DNA of 64,000 bases, from contig CM067548.1 of NCBI GenBank assembly GCA_034509755.1, positions 15,142,018-15,206,017 of the forward strand. Direction: 5' to 3'. The translations under genes and the position numbers were made by a program. A model generated the notes under the pieces. The model did not search any database, was not told the DNA's origin, and worked only from the letters and a program-made list of their open reading frames with translations. This stretch comes from Anisodus tanguticus (Eukaryota > Streptophyta > Magnoliopsida > Solanales > Solanaceae). Of this stretch, positions 36,801 to 48,872 are shown one piece after another; position 1 is the stretch's first letter, and every line of letters starts with the position of its first letter.

Positions 36801-37220
36801 AATACTGACCATAAAGATGTGCAAGAACCTAAAATTTCCTTGCATGCCATCACATGACAGAAGAGTGCAACAACAATGCAGTTACAGGCACTTATGAAGG
36901 GTCAAGCACTATTGAGCTTGGTTGATTCGGGTAGCACACACAATTTCATTAGTTACACAGTATCCAACACTTGGGGTTGCAAGTACAACCTGGGACTAGT
37001 GCCAATGTTTCAATTGCTAATGGAGAAAAAGCTTACAACCAAGGAATTTGCGCAGCTATGTATTTCAACATTGATGATCACAATTTTAAAGCCGACTTCT
37101 TTATTATTCCATTAGCTGGCTTTGATATTGTTCTGGGGGTAATATGGTTACAAATGCTATACCCTATTCTCTGGGACTTCGCTTCACTCATAATGAGTTT
37201 TACTTCAAATGGAAACTAAG
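36801..37220 (+). pseudogene. Element J aspartic protease
   Basis: The frame at 36876-37115 holds MKGQALLSLVDSGSTHNFIS with the catalytic D-S-G-S near 36925-36935. A second frame (36971-37219) continues with VSIANGEKAYNQGICAAMYF and PLAGFDIVLGVIWLQ, the flap and ILG-like block. A frameshift in about 36975-37100 separates them. It would cut the gag-pol polyprotein. Confidence 0.8.
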
Positions 37221-37644
37221 TTATCTTTCATGGGCAGCAAATCAGTTCGAAATTGCATTTTCATTTATTGCGTGATTCAGGTGAGAATCCGACCAAATTG
37301 GAACAACTCTTGGCTGAACTTGTTGACTTATTCCAAGAACCTACAGGGTTGCCTCCAATGAAAAATTGGGACCATCACATCTGTTTGTTACCTGGTTCCG
37401 AACCAATGGTGGTTTGACCATACTGGTATCCTCATTTACAGAAATATGAGATAGAAAAATAATGTGAAAATATGTTACAGCAAGGGATCATTCATCTTAG
37501 TAAATTACCATTCTCATCCACAATTTTTTGGTTCGTAAACATGATGGAACTTGGCATTTTTGTGTTGATTACCGTGAATTGAATGCCAAGACACTGAAGG
37601 ATAAATTTCCAATTCTGATGAATTATTAGATGAATTGTATGGGA
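37221..37644 (+). pseudogene. Element J reverse transcriptase, N-terminal part
   Basis: Pieces in shifting frames include GLPPMKNWDHHICLLPGSEP near 37345-37405, a PYWYPHLQKYEIEK block, [13 protein letters not shown] and, near the end, ELNAKT and LLDELYGT at 37620-37644. The next RT block (F-K-D-L-x-G-Y) is missing: the tandem array begins right after LYGT, and RT resumes at 45605. Confidence 0.8.
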
Positions 37645-39660
37645 CTAGCCAATGCTGTCCTAGGTGGCGTTCACACGACTTTTTCACAAATGGGCCAACA
37701 GTTTCACAGGTGACATTCGCTCAAAGCATCAACCAATGATGTTGTAGGTTATATTCTCTAAAGTACGAGCCAACGCTGTCGTAGGTGGCATTCCCTCAAT
37801 ATCTTTTGCACAAATAGGCCAAATGTGTCGCAGGTGACATTCACTCAAAGCACGAGCCAATGATGTTATATGTGACATTCGCTCAAAACATGACCCAACA
37901 ATGTCACATATGGCATTCACTCAACATATTTTGCACAAATGGGCCAATAGTGTCACAATTGACATTAGCTTGAAGCACGAGGTAACATTCGCTCAAAGAA
38001 TGAGCCAATGGTGTCGCCGATGGCATTCACTCAAAATATTTTGCACAAATGGGCCAACAATGTCACATGTGACATTCGCTCGATGCACGAGCCAATAATC
38101 TCATAGGTGACATTCTCTCAAAGCACATGCCCACTGTGTCATAGGTGGCATTCATTTAACATCTTTTGTACAAAAAGGCCAATGATATCGGAGGTGACAT
38201 TCGCTCAAAGCATGAGACAATGATGTCATATGTGACATTCCCTCAAAGTACGACCCAATGGTGTCACAACGGCATTCACTCAACATATTTTCCACAAGTG
38301 AGAAAACAGTGTCGCAGGTGACATTCACTTGAAGCATGAGGTGACATTCACTCAAAGAACGAGCCGATGGTGTAGCAGGTGGAATTTGCTCAGCATTTTT
38401 TGCACAAATGTGACAACAGTGTTGTAGGTGACATTTGCTCGAAGCATGAGCCAATGATGTTGTAGGTGACAGTTGCTCAAAGCACGTGCCAATAGTGTCG
38501 CAGGTAAAATTTTCTCAACTTCCTTTGCATTAAAGGGCCAACGGTATCGCATGTGACATTCGCTCAAAGCACGAGCTAATAATGTCATATGTGACATTCA
38601 CCAGTAGCACGAGATGACATTTACTCAAAGCACGAGCAGGAGGAATTAGTTCAATAACTTTTTCTCAAATGGGCCAATGGTGTCACAAGTGACATTCGCT
38701 AAAAGCACGAGTCAATGATGTCGAAGGTGACATTCATTCAAAGCACGAGTCGACGGTGTCGCAGGTGGCATTCGCTCAACATATTTTGCAAAAATAAGCC
38801 TACAGTGTCATAGGTGGAATTCATTCAAAGAATGAGACAATGATGTTGTAGGTTACATTCGCTTAAAGCACGAGCCAATGCTGTCGTAGGTGGCATTCAC
38901 ACATCTTTTTCACAAATGGGCAAACAGTGTCACAGGTGACATTCGCTCAAAGCATAAGCCAATGATGTTGTCGGTTATATTCTCTAAAGCATGAGCCAAC
39001 GCTGTCGTAGGTGGCATTCCCTCCATATCTTTTGTACAAATGGGCCAAAGGTGTCGCACTTGACATTCACTCAAAGCATGAGCCAATGATGTTATATGTG
39101 AAATTCGCTCAAAACATGACCCCAACAGTGTCACATATGGCATTCACTCAACATATTTTGGAAAAATGGTCCAACAGTGTCACAATTGACATTAACTTGA
39201 AGCACGAGGTAACATTCGCTCAAAGAATGAGCCGATGGTGTCGCCGGTGGTAATCTCTCAAAATATTTTGCATAAATGGGCCAACAATGTCACAAGTGAC
39301 ATTCGCTGGAAGCACGAGCCAACAATCTCATAGGTGACATTCGCTCAAAGCGCATGCCCACTGCGTCACAGGTGGCATTCATTTAACATCCTTTGCACAA
39401 AAGGGCCAATGGTGTCGGAGGTGACATTCGCTCAAAGAACGAAACCATGATATCATATGTGACATTCACTCAAAGTATGATCCAATGGTGTCACATCTGG
39501 CATTCAATCAACATCCTTTCCACAAATGGGACAACATTGTGCCGCTGACATTCACTTGAAGCACGAGGTGACATTCGCTCAAAGAACGAGCCGATGGTGT
39601 CGCAGGTGGCATTTGCTCAGCATGTTTTGCATAAATGTGCCAACAGTGTTGCAGGTGACA

Positions 39661-40163
39661 GTCTCTGAAGGATGAGAACCAACTATGTAGCATCTACATC
39701 TAGAATTCAAGTATTGTATACGTCATTAGTCCGATCCTTTGTAGGAACTACCCGTAATAACAAACTTGCAAAATGGATCTGTTTATCATAAAGAGATTTG
39801 TCATTCTTGACCCTGCTTCACCTTAATTTTTATTTGAACAAGTAAAAGTTTTGTCTTAGTCCGAGTGGGGATAGCATTTCTCTTCTACATGTCCATGGAG
39901 TTTTGAAAAATTCAAACATCTTAGAGATAGATAGAGAGGTAGGCTGTATTTCTGGAGTATGAGTGTGTGACTTGTTATAATTGATCCTATTGATAGTACA
40001 AAGAATGGGTATGTCATCTTGATAGGGATGGTTCTACTTCATCAGATATTTATTCTAATATTTGGAACACGAAATAGATTAAGAAATATTTGAACTATGA
40101 TTCATACTTAATATTCAGACTTTGAACTATGATTTATACTTAATATTAAGACCTCGTGGCCAG
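39661..40163. repeat. Array spacer, copy 1
   Basis: A 503-base non-array segment starts GTCTCTGAAGGATGAG and ends CCTCGTGGCCAG. It lies exactly between GTGACA and TTTGCTC, which are adjacent in array units without the spacer. It includes a 31-bp direct repeat (TGAACTATGATTCATACTTA and following) near 40090-40150. I do not recognise the sequence. The start-to-start distances to the next two copies are 1,727 and 1,730 bases. Confidence 0.85.
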
Positions 40164-41387
40164 TTTGCTCTAAGCACGAGCCAACGATGTTATAGGCGAC
40201 ATTTGCTCAAAGCACGTGCCAACTGTGTTGGAGGTATAATTTGCTCAACTTCCTTTGCATAAAAGGGCCAACGGTATCATATGTGACATTCGCTCAAAGC
40301 ACGAGCTAATAATGTCATATGTGACATTCACCAGTAGCACGAGATGACATTTACTCAAAGCACGAGCAGGAGGAATTAGTTCAATAACATTTTCTCAAAT
40401 GGGCCAATGGTGTCACAAGTGACATTCGCTAAAAGCACGAGTCAATGATGTCGAAGGTGACATTCACTCAAAGCACGAGTCGACGGTGTCGCAGGTGGCA
40501 TTCGCTCAACATATTTTGCAAAAACAAGCCTACAATGTCATAGGTGGAATTCACTCAAAGAATGAGACAATGATGTTGTAGGTTACATTCCCTTAAAGCA
40601 CGAGCCAATGCTGTCCTAGGTGGCATTCACACATCTTTTTCACAAATGGGCCAACAATGTCACAGGTGACATTCGCTCAAAGCATAAGCCAATGATGTTG
40701 TAGGTTATATTCTCTAAAGCATGAGCCAACGATGTCGTAGGTGGCATTCCCTCCATATCTTTTGTACAAATGGGCCAAAGGTGTCGCACTTGACATTCAC
40801 ACAAATCATGAGCCAATGATGTTATATGTGAAATTCGCTCAAAACATGACCCAACAGTGTCACATATGGCATTCACTCAAAATCTTTTGGACAAATGGTC
40901 CAACAGTGTCACAATTGACATTAACTTGAAGCACGAGGTAACATTCGCTCAAAGAATGAGCCGATGGTGTCGCCGGTGGCAATCTCTCAAAATATTTTGC
41001 ACAAATGGGCCAACAATGTCACAAGTGACATTCGCTGGAAGCACGAGCCAACAATCTCATAGGTGACATTCGCTCAAAGCGCATGCCCACCGCGTCACAG
41101 TGGCATTCATTTAACATCCTTTGCACAAAAGGGCCAATGGTGTCGGAGGTGACATTCGCTCAAAGAACGAAACCATGATATCATATGTGACATTCACTCA
41201 AAGTATGATCCAATGGTGTCACATCTGGCATTCAATCAACATCCTTTCCACAAATGGGACAACATTGTGCCGGTGACATTCACTTGAAGCACGAGGTGAC
41301 ATTCGCTCAAAGAACGAGCCGATGGTGTCGCAGTGGCATTTGCTCAGCATGTTTTGCATAAATGTGCCAACAGTGTTGCAGGTGACA

Positions 41388-41889
41388 GTCTCTGAAGGAT
41401 GAGAACCAACTATGTAGAATCTACATCGAGAATTCAAGTATTGTATACGTCATTAGTCCGATCCTTTGTAGGAACTACGCGTAATAACGAACTTGCAAAA
41501 TGGATCTGTTTATCATAAAGAGATTTGTCGTTCCTGACCCTGCTTCACCTTAATTTTTATTTGAACAAGTAAAAGTTCTATCTTAGTCCGATGGGGATAG
41601 CATTTCTCTTCTGCATGTCCATGGAGTTTTGAATAATCCAAACATCTCAGAGATAGATAGAGAGGTAGGCTATATTTCTGGAGTATGAGTGTGTGACTTG
41701 TTATAATTGATCCTATTGATAGTACAAAGAATGGGTATGTCATCTTGATAGGGATGGTTCTACTTCGTCAGATATTTATTCTAATATTTGGAACACGAAA
41801 TAGATTAAGAAATATTTGAACTATGATTCATACTTAATATTCAGACTTTGAACTATGATTTATACTTAATATTCAGACCTCGTGGCCAG
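41388..41889. repeat. Array spacer, copy 2
   Basis: Nearly identical to the segment at 39661-40163, with a few substitutions and small deletions such as CCGATGGGG for CCGAGTGGGG. Confidence 0.85.
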
Positions 41890-43117
41890 TTTGCTCTAAG
41901 CACGAGCCAACGATGTTGTAGGCGACATTTGCTCAAAGCACGTGCCAACTGTGTTGGAGGTATAATTTGCTCAACTTCCTTTGCATAAAAGGGCCAACGG
42001 TATCGTATGTGACATTCGCTCAAAGCACGAGCTAATAATGTCATATGTGACATTCACCAGTAGCACGAGATGACATTTACTCAAAGCACGAGCAGGAGGA
42101 ATTAGTTCAATAACATTTTCTCAAATGGGCCAATGGTGTCACAAGTGACATTCGCTAAAAGCACGAGTCAATGATGTCGAAGGTGACATTCACTCAAAGC
42201 ACGAGTCGACGGTGTCGCAGTGGCATTCGCTCAACATATTTTGCAAAAACAAGCCTACAATGTCATAGGTGGAATTCACTCAAAGAATGAGACAATGATG
42301 TTGTAGGTTACATTCCTTAAAGCACGAGCCAATGCTCGTCGTAGGTGGCATTCACACATCTTTTTCACAAATGGGCCAACAAGTGTCACAGTGACATTCG
42401 CTCAAAGCATAAGCCAATGATGTTGTAGGTTATATTCTCTAAAGCATGAGCCAACGATATCGTAGGTGGCATTCCCTCCATATCTTTTGTACAAATGGGC
42501 CAAAGGTGTCGCACTTGACATTCACACAAAGCATGAGCCAATGATGTTATATGTGAAATTCGCTCAAAACATGACCCAACAAAGTGTCACATATGGCATT
42601 CACTCAACATCTTTTGACAAATGGTCCAACAAAGTGTCACAATTGACATTAACTTGAAGCACGAGGTAACATTCGCTCAAAGAATGAGCCGATGGTGTCG
42701 CCGGTGGCAATCTCTCAAAATATTTTGCACAAATGGGCCAACAATGTCACAAGTGACATTCGCTGGAAGCACGAGCCAACAATCTCATAGGTGACATTCG
42801 CTCAAAGCGCATGCCCACTGCGTCACAGGTGGCATTCATTTAACATCCTTTGCACAAAAGGGCCAATGGTGTCGGAGGTGACATTCGCTCAAAGAACGAA
42901 ACCATGATATCATATGTGACATTCACTCAAAGTATGATCCAATGGTGTCACATCTGGCATTCAATCAACATCCTTTCCACAAATGGGACAACATTGTGCC
43001 GGTGACATTCACTTGAAGCACGAGGTGACATTCGCTCAAAGAACGAGCCGATGGTGTCGCAGGTGGCATTTGCTCAGCATGTTTTGCATAAATGTGCCAA
43101 CAGTGTTGCAGGTGACA

Positions 43118-43620
43118 GTCTCTGAAGGATGAGAACCAACTATGTAGAATCTACATCGAGAATTCAAGTATTGTATACGTCATTAGTCCGATCCTTTGTA
43201 GGAACTACGCGTAATAACGAACTTGCAAAATGGATCTGTTTATCATAAAGAGATTTGTCGTTCCCGACCCTCGCTTCACCTTAATTTTTATTTGAACAAG
43301 TAAAAGTTCTATCTTAGTCCGATGGGGATAGCATTTCTCTTCTGCATGTCCATGGAGTTTTGAATAATCCAAACATCTCAGAGATAGATAGAGAGGTAGG
43401 CTATATTTCTGGAGTATGAGTGTGTGACTTGTTATAATTGATCCTATTGATAGTACAAAGAATGGGTATGTCATCTTGATAGGGATAGTTCTACTTCGTC
43501 AGATATTTATTCTAATATTTGGAACACGAAATAGATTAAGAAATATTTGAAATATGATTCATACTTAATATTCAGACTTTGAACTATGATTTATAATTAA
43601 TAATCAGACCTCGTGGCCGG
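43118..43620. repeat. Array spacer, copy 3
   Basis: Third copy of the spacer. It shares several variants with copy 2 (for example CCGATGGGG and TACGCGTAATAACG) that copy 1 lacks, so copies 2 and 3 are the closest pair. Confidence 0.85.
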
Positions 43621-45604
43621 TTTGCTTGAAGCACGAGCCAACGATGTTGTAGGCGACATTTGCTCAAAGCACGTGCCAACTGTGTTGGAGGTATAATTTG
43701 CTCAACTTCCTTTGCATAAAAGGGCCAACGGTATCGTATGTGACATTCGCTCAAAGCACGAGCTAATAATGTCATATGCGACATTCACCAGGAGCACGAG
43801 GTGACATTTACTCAAAGCACGAGCAGGAGGAATTAGTTCAATATCTTTTTCTTAAATGGGCCAATGGTGTCACAAGTGACATTCGCTCAAAGCACGAGTC
43901 AATGATGTCGAATGTGACATTCACTCAAAGCACGAGTCGGCGGTGTCGCAGGTGGCATTCACTCAACATCTTTTGCAAAAATAGGCCTACGGTGTCATAG
44001 GTGGAATTCGTTCAAAGCACGAGCCAATGATGTTGTAGGTTACATTCGCTTAAAGCACGAGCCAATGCTGTCGTAGGTACATTCACACATCTTTTTCACA
44101 AATGGGCCAATAGTGTCACATGTGATATTCGTCAAAGCATAAGCTAATGATGTTGTAGGTTATATTCTCTAAAGCACGAGCCAACGCTATCGTAGGTGGC
44201 ATTCCCTCAATATCATTTGCACAAATGGGCTAAATGTGTCGCAGGTGACATTCACTCAAAGCACGAGCCAATGATGTTATATGTGACATTCGTTCAAAAC
44301 ATGACCCAACGGTGTCACATATGGCATTCACTCAACATCTTTTTCACAAATGGGCCAACAGTGTCTCAATTGACATTAGCTTGAAGCACGAGGTAACATT
44401 CGCTCAAAGAACGAGCCAATGGTGTCGCCGGTGGCATTCGCTCAAAATCTTTTGCATAAATGGGCCAACAATGTCACAGGTGACATTCGCTCGAAGCACG
44501 AGCCAACAATCTCATAGGTTACATTCGCTCAAAGCACATGCCCACTGCGTCATAGGTGGCATTCATTTAACATAATTTGCATATAAGGGCCAACGGTGTC
44601 GGAGGTGTCATTCACTCAAAGCAGGAGACAATGATATCATATGTGACATTCACTCAAAGTATGACCCAATGGTGTCACAGCTGGCATTCCCTCAACATCT
44701 TTTCCACAAATGGGACAACAGTGTCACAGGTGACATTCACTTGAAGCATGAGGTGACATTCGCTCAAAGAATGAGCCGTTGGTGTCGCAGGTGGAAATTT
44801 CTCATCATTTTTTGCACAAATATGCCAACAGTGTTGAAGGTGATATTTGCTCGAAGCACGAGCCAATAATGTTGTAGGTGTTTGCTCAAAGCACGTGCCA
44901 ACTGTGTCATAGGTAAAATTTGCTCAACTTCCTTTGCATAAAAGAGCCAACGGTATTGCATGTGTCATTCGCTCAAAACACGATCTAATAATGTCATATG
45001 CGACATTCAACAGTAGCATGAGGTGACATTTACTCAAATCACGAACAGGAGGAATTAGTTAAATATCTTTTTCTCAAACGGGCCAATGGTGTCACAAGTG
45101 ACATTTGATCAAAGCACGAGTCAATCATGTCGAAGGTGACATTCACTCAAAGCACGAGTCGGCGGTGTCGCAGGTGGCATTCGCTTAACATCTTTTGCAA
45201 AAATAAGCCTACAGTGTCATAGGTGGAATTCGCTCAAAGCACGAGCCAATGATGTTGTAGGTTACATTCGCTTAAAGCACGAGCCAATAGTGTCGTAGGT
45301 GGCATTCACACATCTTTTTCACAAATGGGCCAACAGTGTCACAGGTGACATTCACTCAAACCATAAGCCAATGATGTTGTAGGTTATATTCTCTAAAGCA
45401 CGAGCCAACGTTATCGTAGGTGGAATTCCCTCAATATCTTTTGCATAAATGGGCCAAATGTGTCGCAGGTGACATTCACTCAAAGCACGAGCCAATGATA
45501 TTATATGTGACATTCGCTCAAAACATGACCCAACGGTGTCACATATGGAATTCACTCAACATCTTTTGCACAAATGAGCAAACAATGTCACAATTGACAT
45601 TAGA

Positions 45605-46230
45605 ACCTGTGGATATTGAGAAGACAACCTTTCGTACGCATATTTCCACTTTGAATTCTTGGTTATTCCATTCGGCTTATCAACATTTCAAGCACTTATG
45701 AATGAGGTACTTAAACCATACTTGTGTCGGTTTGTGTTGGTTTTCTTTGATGATATTCTAATATTTAGCAAGGCATGGGACGATCATCTCACACATGTTT
45801 GCACAATTTTTGAGTTATTGCGCCTATACCTCAAGAAGGACAAATTCTCCTTGGAGAGATACAAGTAGCATATCTTGGCCATGTAGTGTCTGAAACAAGT
45901 GTGGCAGTAGATGCAAGCAAAGTTCAGGCCATTAGTGATTGGCCTCAACCACAGTCCATCACTACCTTGCACGAATTCTTAGGCTAGCAGGTTATTATCG
46001 AAAGTTCATAAAAGGTTACAGTCAACTATCAGCACCTTGAACTAACATGCTCCAAAGGAACTTGTTCCAATGAGATGATGCAGCTTTGGCTTCTTTTGAC
46101 GCTCTTAAAGAAGCACGTGTAACTGTCCATGTTTTATAATTGCCAAATTTTGATGATCTATTTATAATTGAGTGTGATGCCTCGAGAAGTGGTATAGGAG
46201 CAGTGTTGCACCATAAAGCCATCCTATTTT
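45605..46230 (+). pseudogene. Element J reverse transcriptase, C-terminal part
   Basis: RT resumes with PVDIEKTTFRTH at 45607, then after a frameshift VIPFGLSTFQALMNEVLKPY at 45662-45721 and the catalytic FFDDILIFSK near 45746-45775. Next are KKDKFSLERYK, a stop, and pieces of the FLG / LAGYYRKFI thumb near 45960-46010. An RNase H start with ECDASRSGIGAVLH follows near 46165-46210. About 20 residues that should link it to 37644 are missing or were replaced by the array. Confidence 0.85.
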
Positions 46231-47085
46231 GGTAGACAACTGATTGTTCGGCACTTCAAATTGGCTGCATATGAACGTGAATTGATTGGGTTAGCTAAAG
46301 CAGTGCAACATTGACATCCTTATCTATGGGGCAGCCCCTTCTTAATTTGAACAGACCATTATAGCCTTAAATAATTATTGGAGCAACGACCGACCACTTC
46401 ACCTCAACAACATTGTATTAACAAGCTTATGGGGTTTTATTTTTATGTGGAGTATAAGTTGTTGATGCCTTGTCCCGTCACCCTACTATGGAGGAATCGG
46501 TGTGTGCTATCAGCCAACCACGTGTTTTATTACTTGAGGCGATTAGAGAGGAGATATATAATGATGCTTCCTTGCAAGAATTAGTCCAACAAGTGCTCCC
46601 GCACGAGCTTGATGCTTCCTAGTCAATCAAAGATGATCTACTAATTTATAAAGGTCGTATCTACTTGCTTCCTTCTTCCTAATTGATCTCGACAATTTTG
46701 TCAGGGTACCATGATAATGGATGAAGGGGTACAAAAAATGCTACAACGTATACGAAAAGATTTTTACTGGAAGGGGATGAAGTCAGTTATTAAGGATTAT
46801 GTGGCTGCTTGTCCAGTTTTCGAGCGCAACAAGGCTCAGCACCTAAGCCTATAAGGTTTACTACAACTACTTGCACTCCCTGAGCAGGTGTGGGCTGATA
46901 TCAGAATGGACTTTATTGACGGCTTACCAAAGGCATGGGGTAAAACAGTGTTGTTTGTGGTAGTAGATCGATTTTCCAAATATGCACACTTCATACCCAT
47001 GTCTCATCCTTACAATGCAACTTGTGTTGCCCATATTTTCTTTAAGAATATTGTTCACTTGCATGGGATACCCGAATTGATGTAG
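46231..47085 (+). pseudogene. Element J RNase H end and integrase, truncated
   Basis: RNase H words (KLAAYERELIGLAKAVQH near 46255-46308, SLWG and TDHYSLK) are readable across frames. An integrase zinc-finger region lies near 46705-46830 (H-x-G, R-K-D-F-Y-W-K-G-M, a degraded C-x2-C). The core starts in the frame 46888-47085: ADIRMDFIDGLPK holds the first catalytic Asp, and VDRFSKYAHFIP follows. It stops at LHGIPELM, just before the second catalytic Asp, where element I leader begins at 47086. The rest of J is missing. Confidence 0.8.
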
Positions 47086-47546
47086 AGAACAAAACCAAAT
47101 AGGTTTCAAGTTCTAATTCTGCCTTCTTCAACAAGACCCACTTCCAAGTTCTTCAAAGCTTGAAGGTCCTTCAATTGTAGATTCTTCAATACTTGTCCAA
47201 ATGACCTCCGATTTCCACCAAATTTTATATTTAAGCTCACATTGATGAGTAGAACAAAACCCACCAACTTTTGACGCCAATAACACCTTCCTTCATCAAA
47301 AACCACTTTCAAGTTTCAAACCATCAAGGTCCTTCAATGGAGAATCTTCAATACAACTCCAAATGCTACGAAATTTGAAATCTAGGGGTTTTTTTTATAT
47401 CAAGGAACTCAAAGTTGGCTTCAAATCCACCAAAACAACAACAAAATTTTGGAATTTTTTTGAATTTTGATTTTTTTTATTTTTTTGGGATTTTCAAAAT
47501 AGAAAAACCTATTATTAAGAATTGTAGATATAATCCTTTAGCCTAA
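47086..47546 (-). other. Element I untranslated leader, distal part
   Basis: It lies between the I primer site and the J junction. It holds two diverged copies of an approximately 160-base unit (AAGGTCCTTCAATTGTAGAT near 47162 and AAGGTCCTTCAATGGAGAAT near 47327). No frame is convincing. It is the part of the leader next to the I 5' LTR; the rest is probably 14784-15798. Confidence 0.6.
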
Positions 47547-47558
47547 GCTCTGATACCA
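47547..47558 (-). promoter_or_regulatory. Element I primer binding site
   Basis: Minus strand TGGTATCAGAGC, a perfect initiator-Met primer site, two bases from the LTR at 47561. Confidence 0.9.
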
Positions 47559-47560
47559 AA

Positions 47561-48206
47561 TGATAACATTCCCTAAATGAAACTCGAAGAAATTGAATAG
47601 AAAATGCAAAAAATTAAAGGATAGAGAATCGACACAAGAATAGTAATCCAAAGCAAGCAATGATATATGAAATCAAAGACCTAAATGGAATTGAACTATA
47701 AAAGCACATAAACTATAAGAGTTTTGGAATGATTCCACTAGTGAGAAAATCTCAAGTGTGAACCATGAACAAGGTCAAGAACAACCTCACAATTATACTA
47801 CAAATTATGCTGAGAACTAGAGGTAACCTATAAACTACAATACTATTCTCTCATAAGAGTTTTATAAACAAGCTAAATCCATGAAAATGACTAAGGCATG
47901 TATTTATACTACATGATTATTACAACCTAGGACCAAAAGAGACCATAGCCTTCAAATTGCAATTATAACCCAAATTGGGCTCTTCAAGCCTTCTTTCAAT
48001 TCTAACCACCTTTTGTAGTGGCCTTCTCTTTTCCTCCCTTCCAAGCAATCATCCATACAATGTAAACAATTGGGGCTTGATATTCCATGGACTTGAAAGA
48101 CCCTATCTCCTTCATCAACGGGCATATGGTATGGAAATACTCGTCCAAAGATTTACTACAATCCTTAGCCCTCATAAGTGCCCATGAGCCTCCTAGGGTC
48201 ATATCA
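47561..48206 (-). mobile_element. Element I 5' LTR
   Basis: TGATAACATTCCC to GGTCATATCA, 646 bases, the direct repeat of 5340-6000. The primer site on its left side fixes the minus orientation. On its right the RNase H sequence of element D resumes at once. It shares its outer ends (TGATA-, -GGTCATATCA) with the D LTR family. Confidence 0.9.
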
Positions 48207-48872
48207 AAGGGGGTTTCTTTGAATTACTCTACCTATGACAAAGAGTTGTATGCACTAGTGAGGGTGTTGGCTCATTGGCAATACTATTTATGGCATAAGG
48301 AGTTTGTGATTCATTCGGACCATGAATCCTTGAAACACTTGAAGGGTCAATCTAAGCTCAACAAGAGGCATGTAAAGTGGGAGGAATTTATTGAGTCCTT
48401 TCCTTATGTAATCACCTACAAGTGGGGAAAAGAGAACGTTCTGACGGATGCTTTATCTAGGAGATTTGTGTTATTGAATGCCATGACTTCTAAAATGATG
48501 GGATTTGAAAGTTTCAAGGTGTTCTACTCCAATGACTCCGATTTCAAAGAGGTTTGTGAAGAGTTAGCCCAAGGAAATAGGGCTGACCATTTCCAATTGG
48601 TTGATTGGTTCTTGTTCAAAGATGGTAGAGTATGTGTCAAAAAAAGCTCATGGAGGGGGCTTTTCATGAAGGAAGCACATAGTGGAGGCATGATGGGTCA
48701 CTTTAGGGTTGCCAAAACTCTTGACATCCTCAAGGAGAAATTCTATTGGTCCAAGATGAGACATAATGTGGAGAAGCTTTGTGGACAATGCCTAAAGTGT
48801 AAGAAAGACAAGTCCAAGACTCATCCTCAAGGTATGTATACTCATATTCCTACCTTAATAGTCATTGGGTAG
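48207..48872 (+). pseudogene. Element D RNase H end and integrase zinc finger
   Basis: After the I LTR the D protein continues: [20 protein letters not shown], then [13 protein letters not shown] (RNase H Asp and His) and [12 protein letters not shown] linker follows with the integrase zinc finger: H-x-G-G-M-M-G-H near 48675-48700 and CGQCLKCKK near 48783-48810, an HHCC module. The open frame extends left to 48087 through the I LTR, so its first 40 codons are LTR sequence and not D protein. The frame ends in a stop at 48870-48872. Confidence 0.88.

Larger units (their letters stand above)
37645..45604. repeat. 8 kb satellite-like array of 38- and 49-bp units
   Basis: The array is built from two unit types. 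Type 1 (about 38 bp) resembles GTGACATTCGCTCAAAGCAC plus GAGCCAATGATGTCGTAG. Type 2 (about 49 bp) resembles GTGGCATTCACTCAACATCT plus TTTGCACAAATGGGCC and AACAGTGTCGCAG. They share the (G)TGRCATTC head and a TGTCRYAG tail. Mixed units form a higher-order repeat of about 1.23 kb, shown by a marker (CAACGGTATCGCATGTG-like) at 38532, 40266, 41995, 43727 and 44950. Three 503-bp spacer copies interrupt it. Neither unit length is a multiple of three, and the frames found on both strands are incidental. The array sits inside the RT of element J. Confidence 0.93.

Noticed and set aside
37645..45604. CRISPR-like regular repeat array
   Set aside because: Units are contiguous and diverged, with no constant repeat separated by unique spacers, and the setting is a plant retrotransposon.
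37729..45701. Many open frames of 60-100 codons on both strands of the array
   Set aside because: They only reflect the tandem units; unit lengths of 38 and 49 bp do not keep one frame, and no domain is present.
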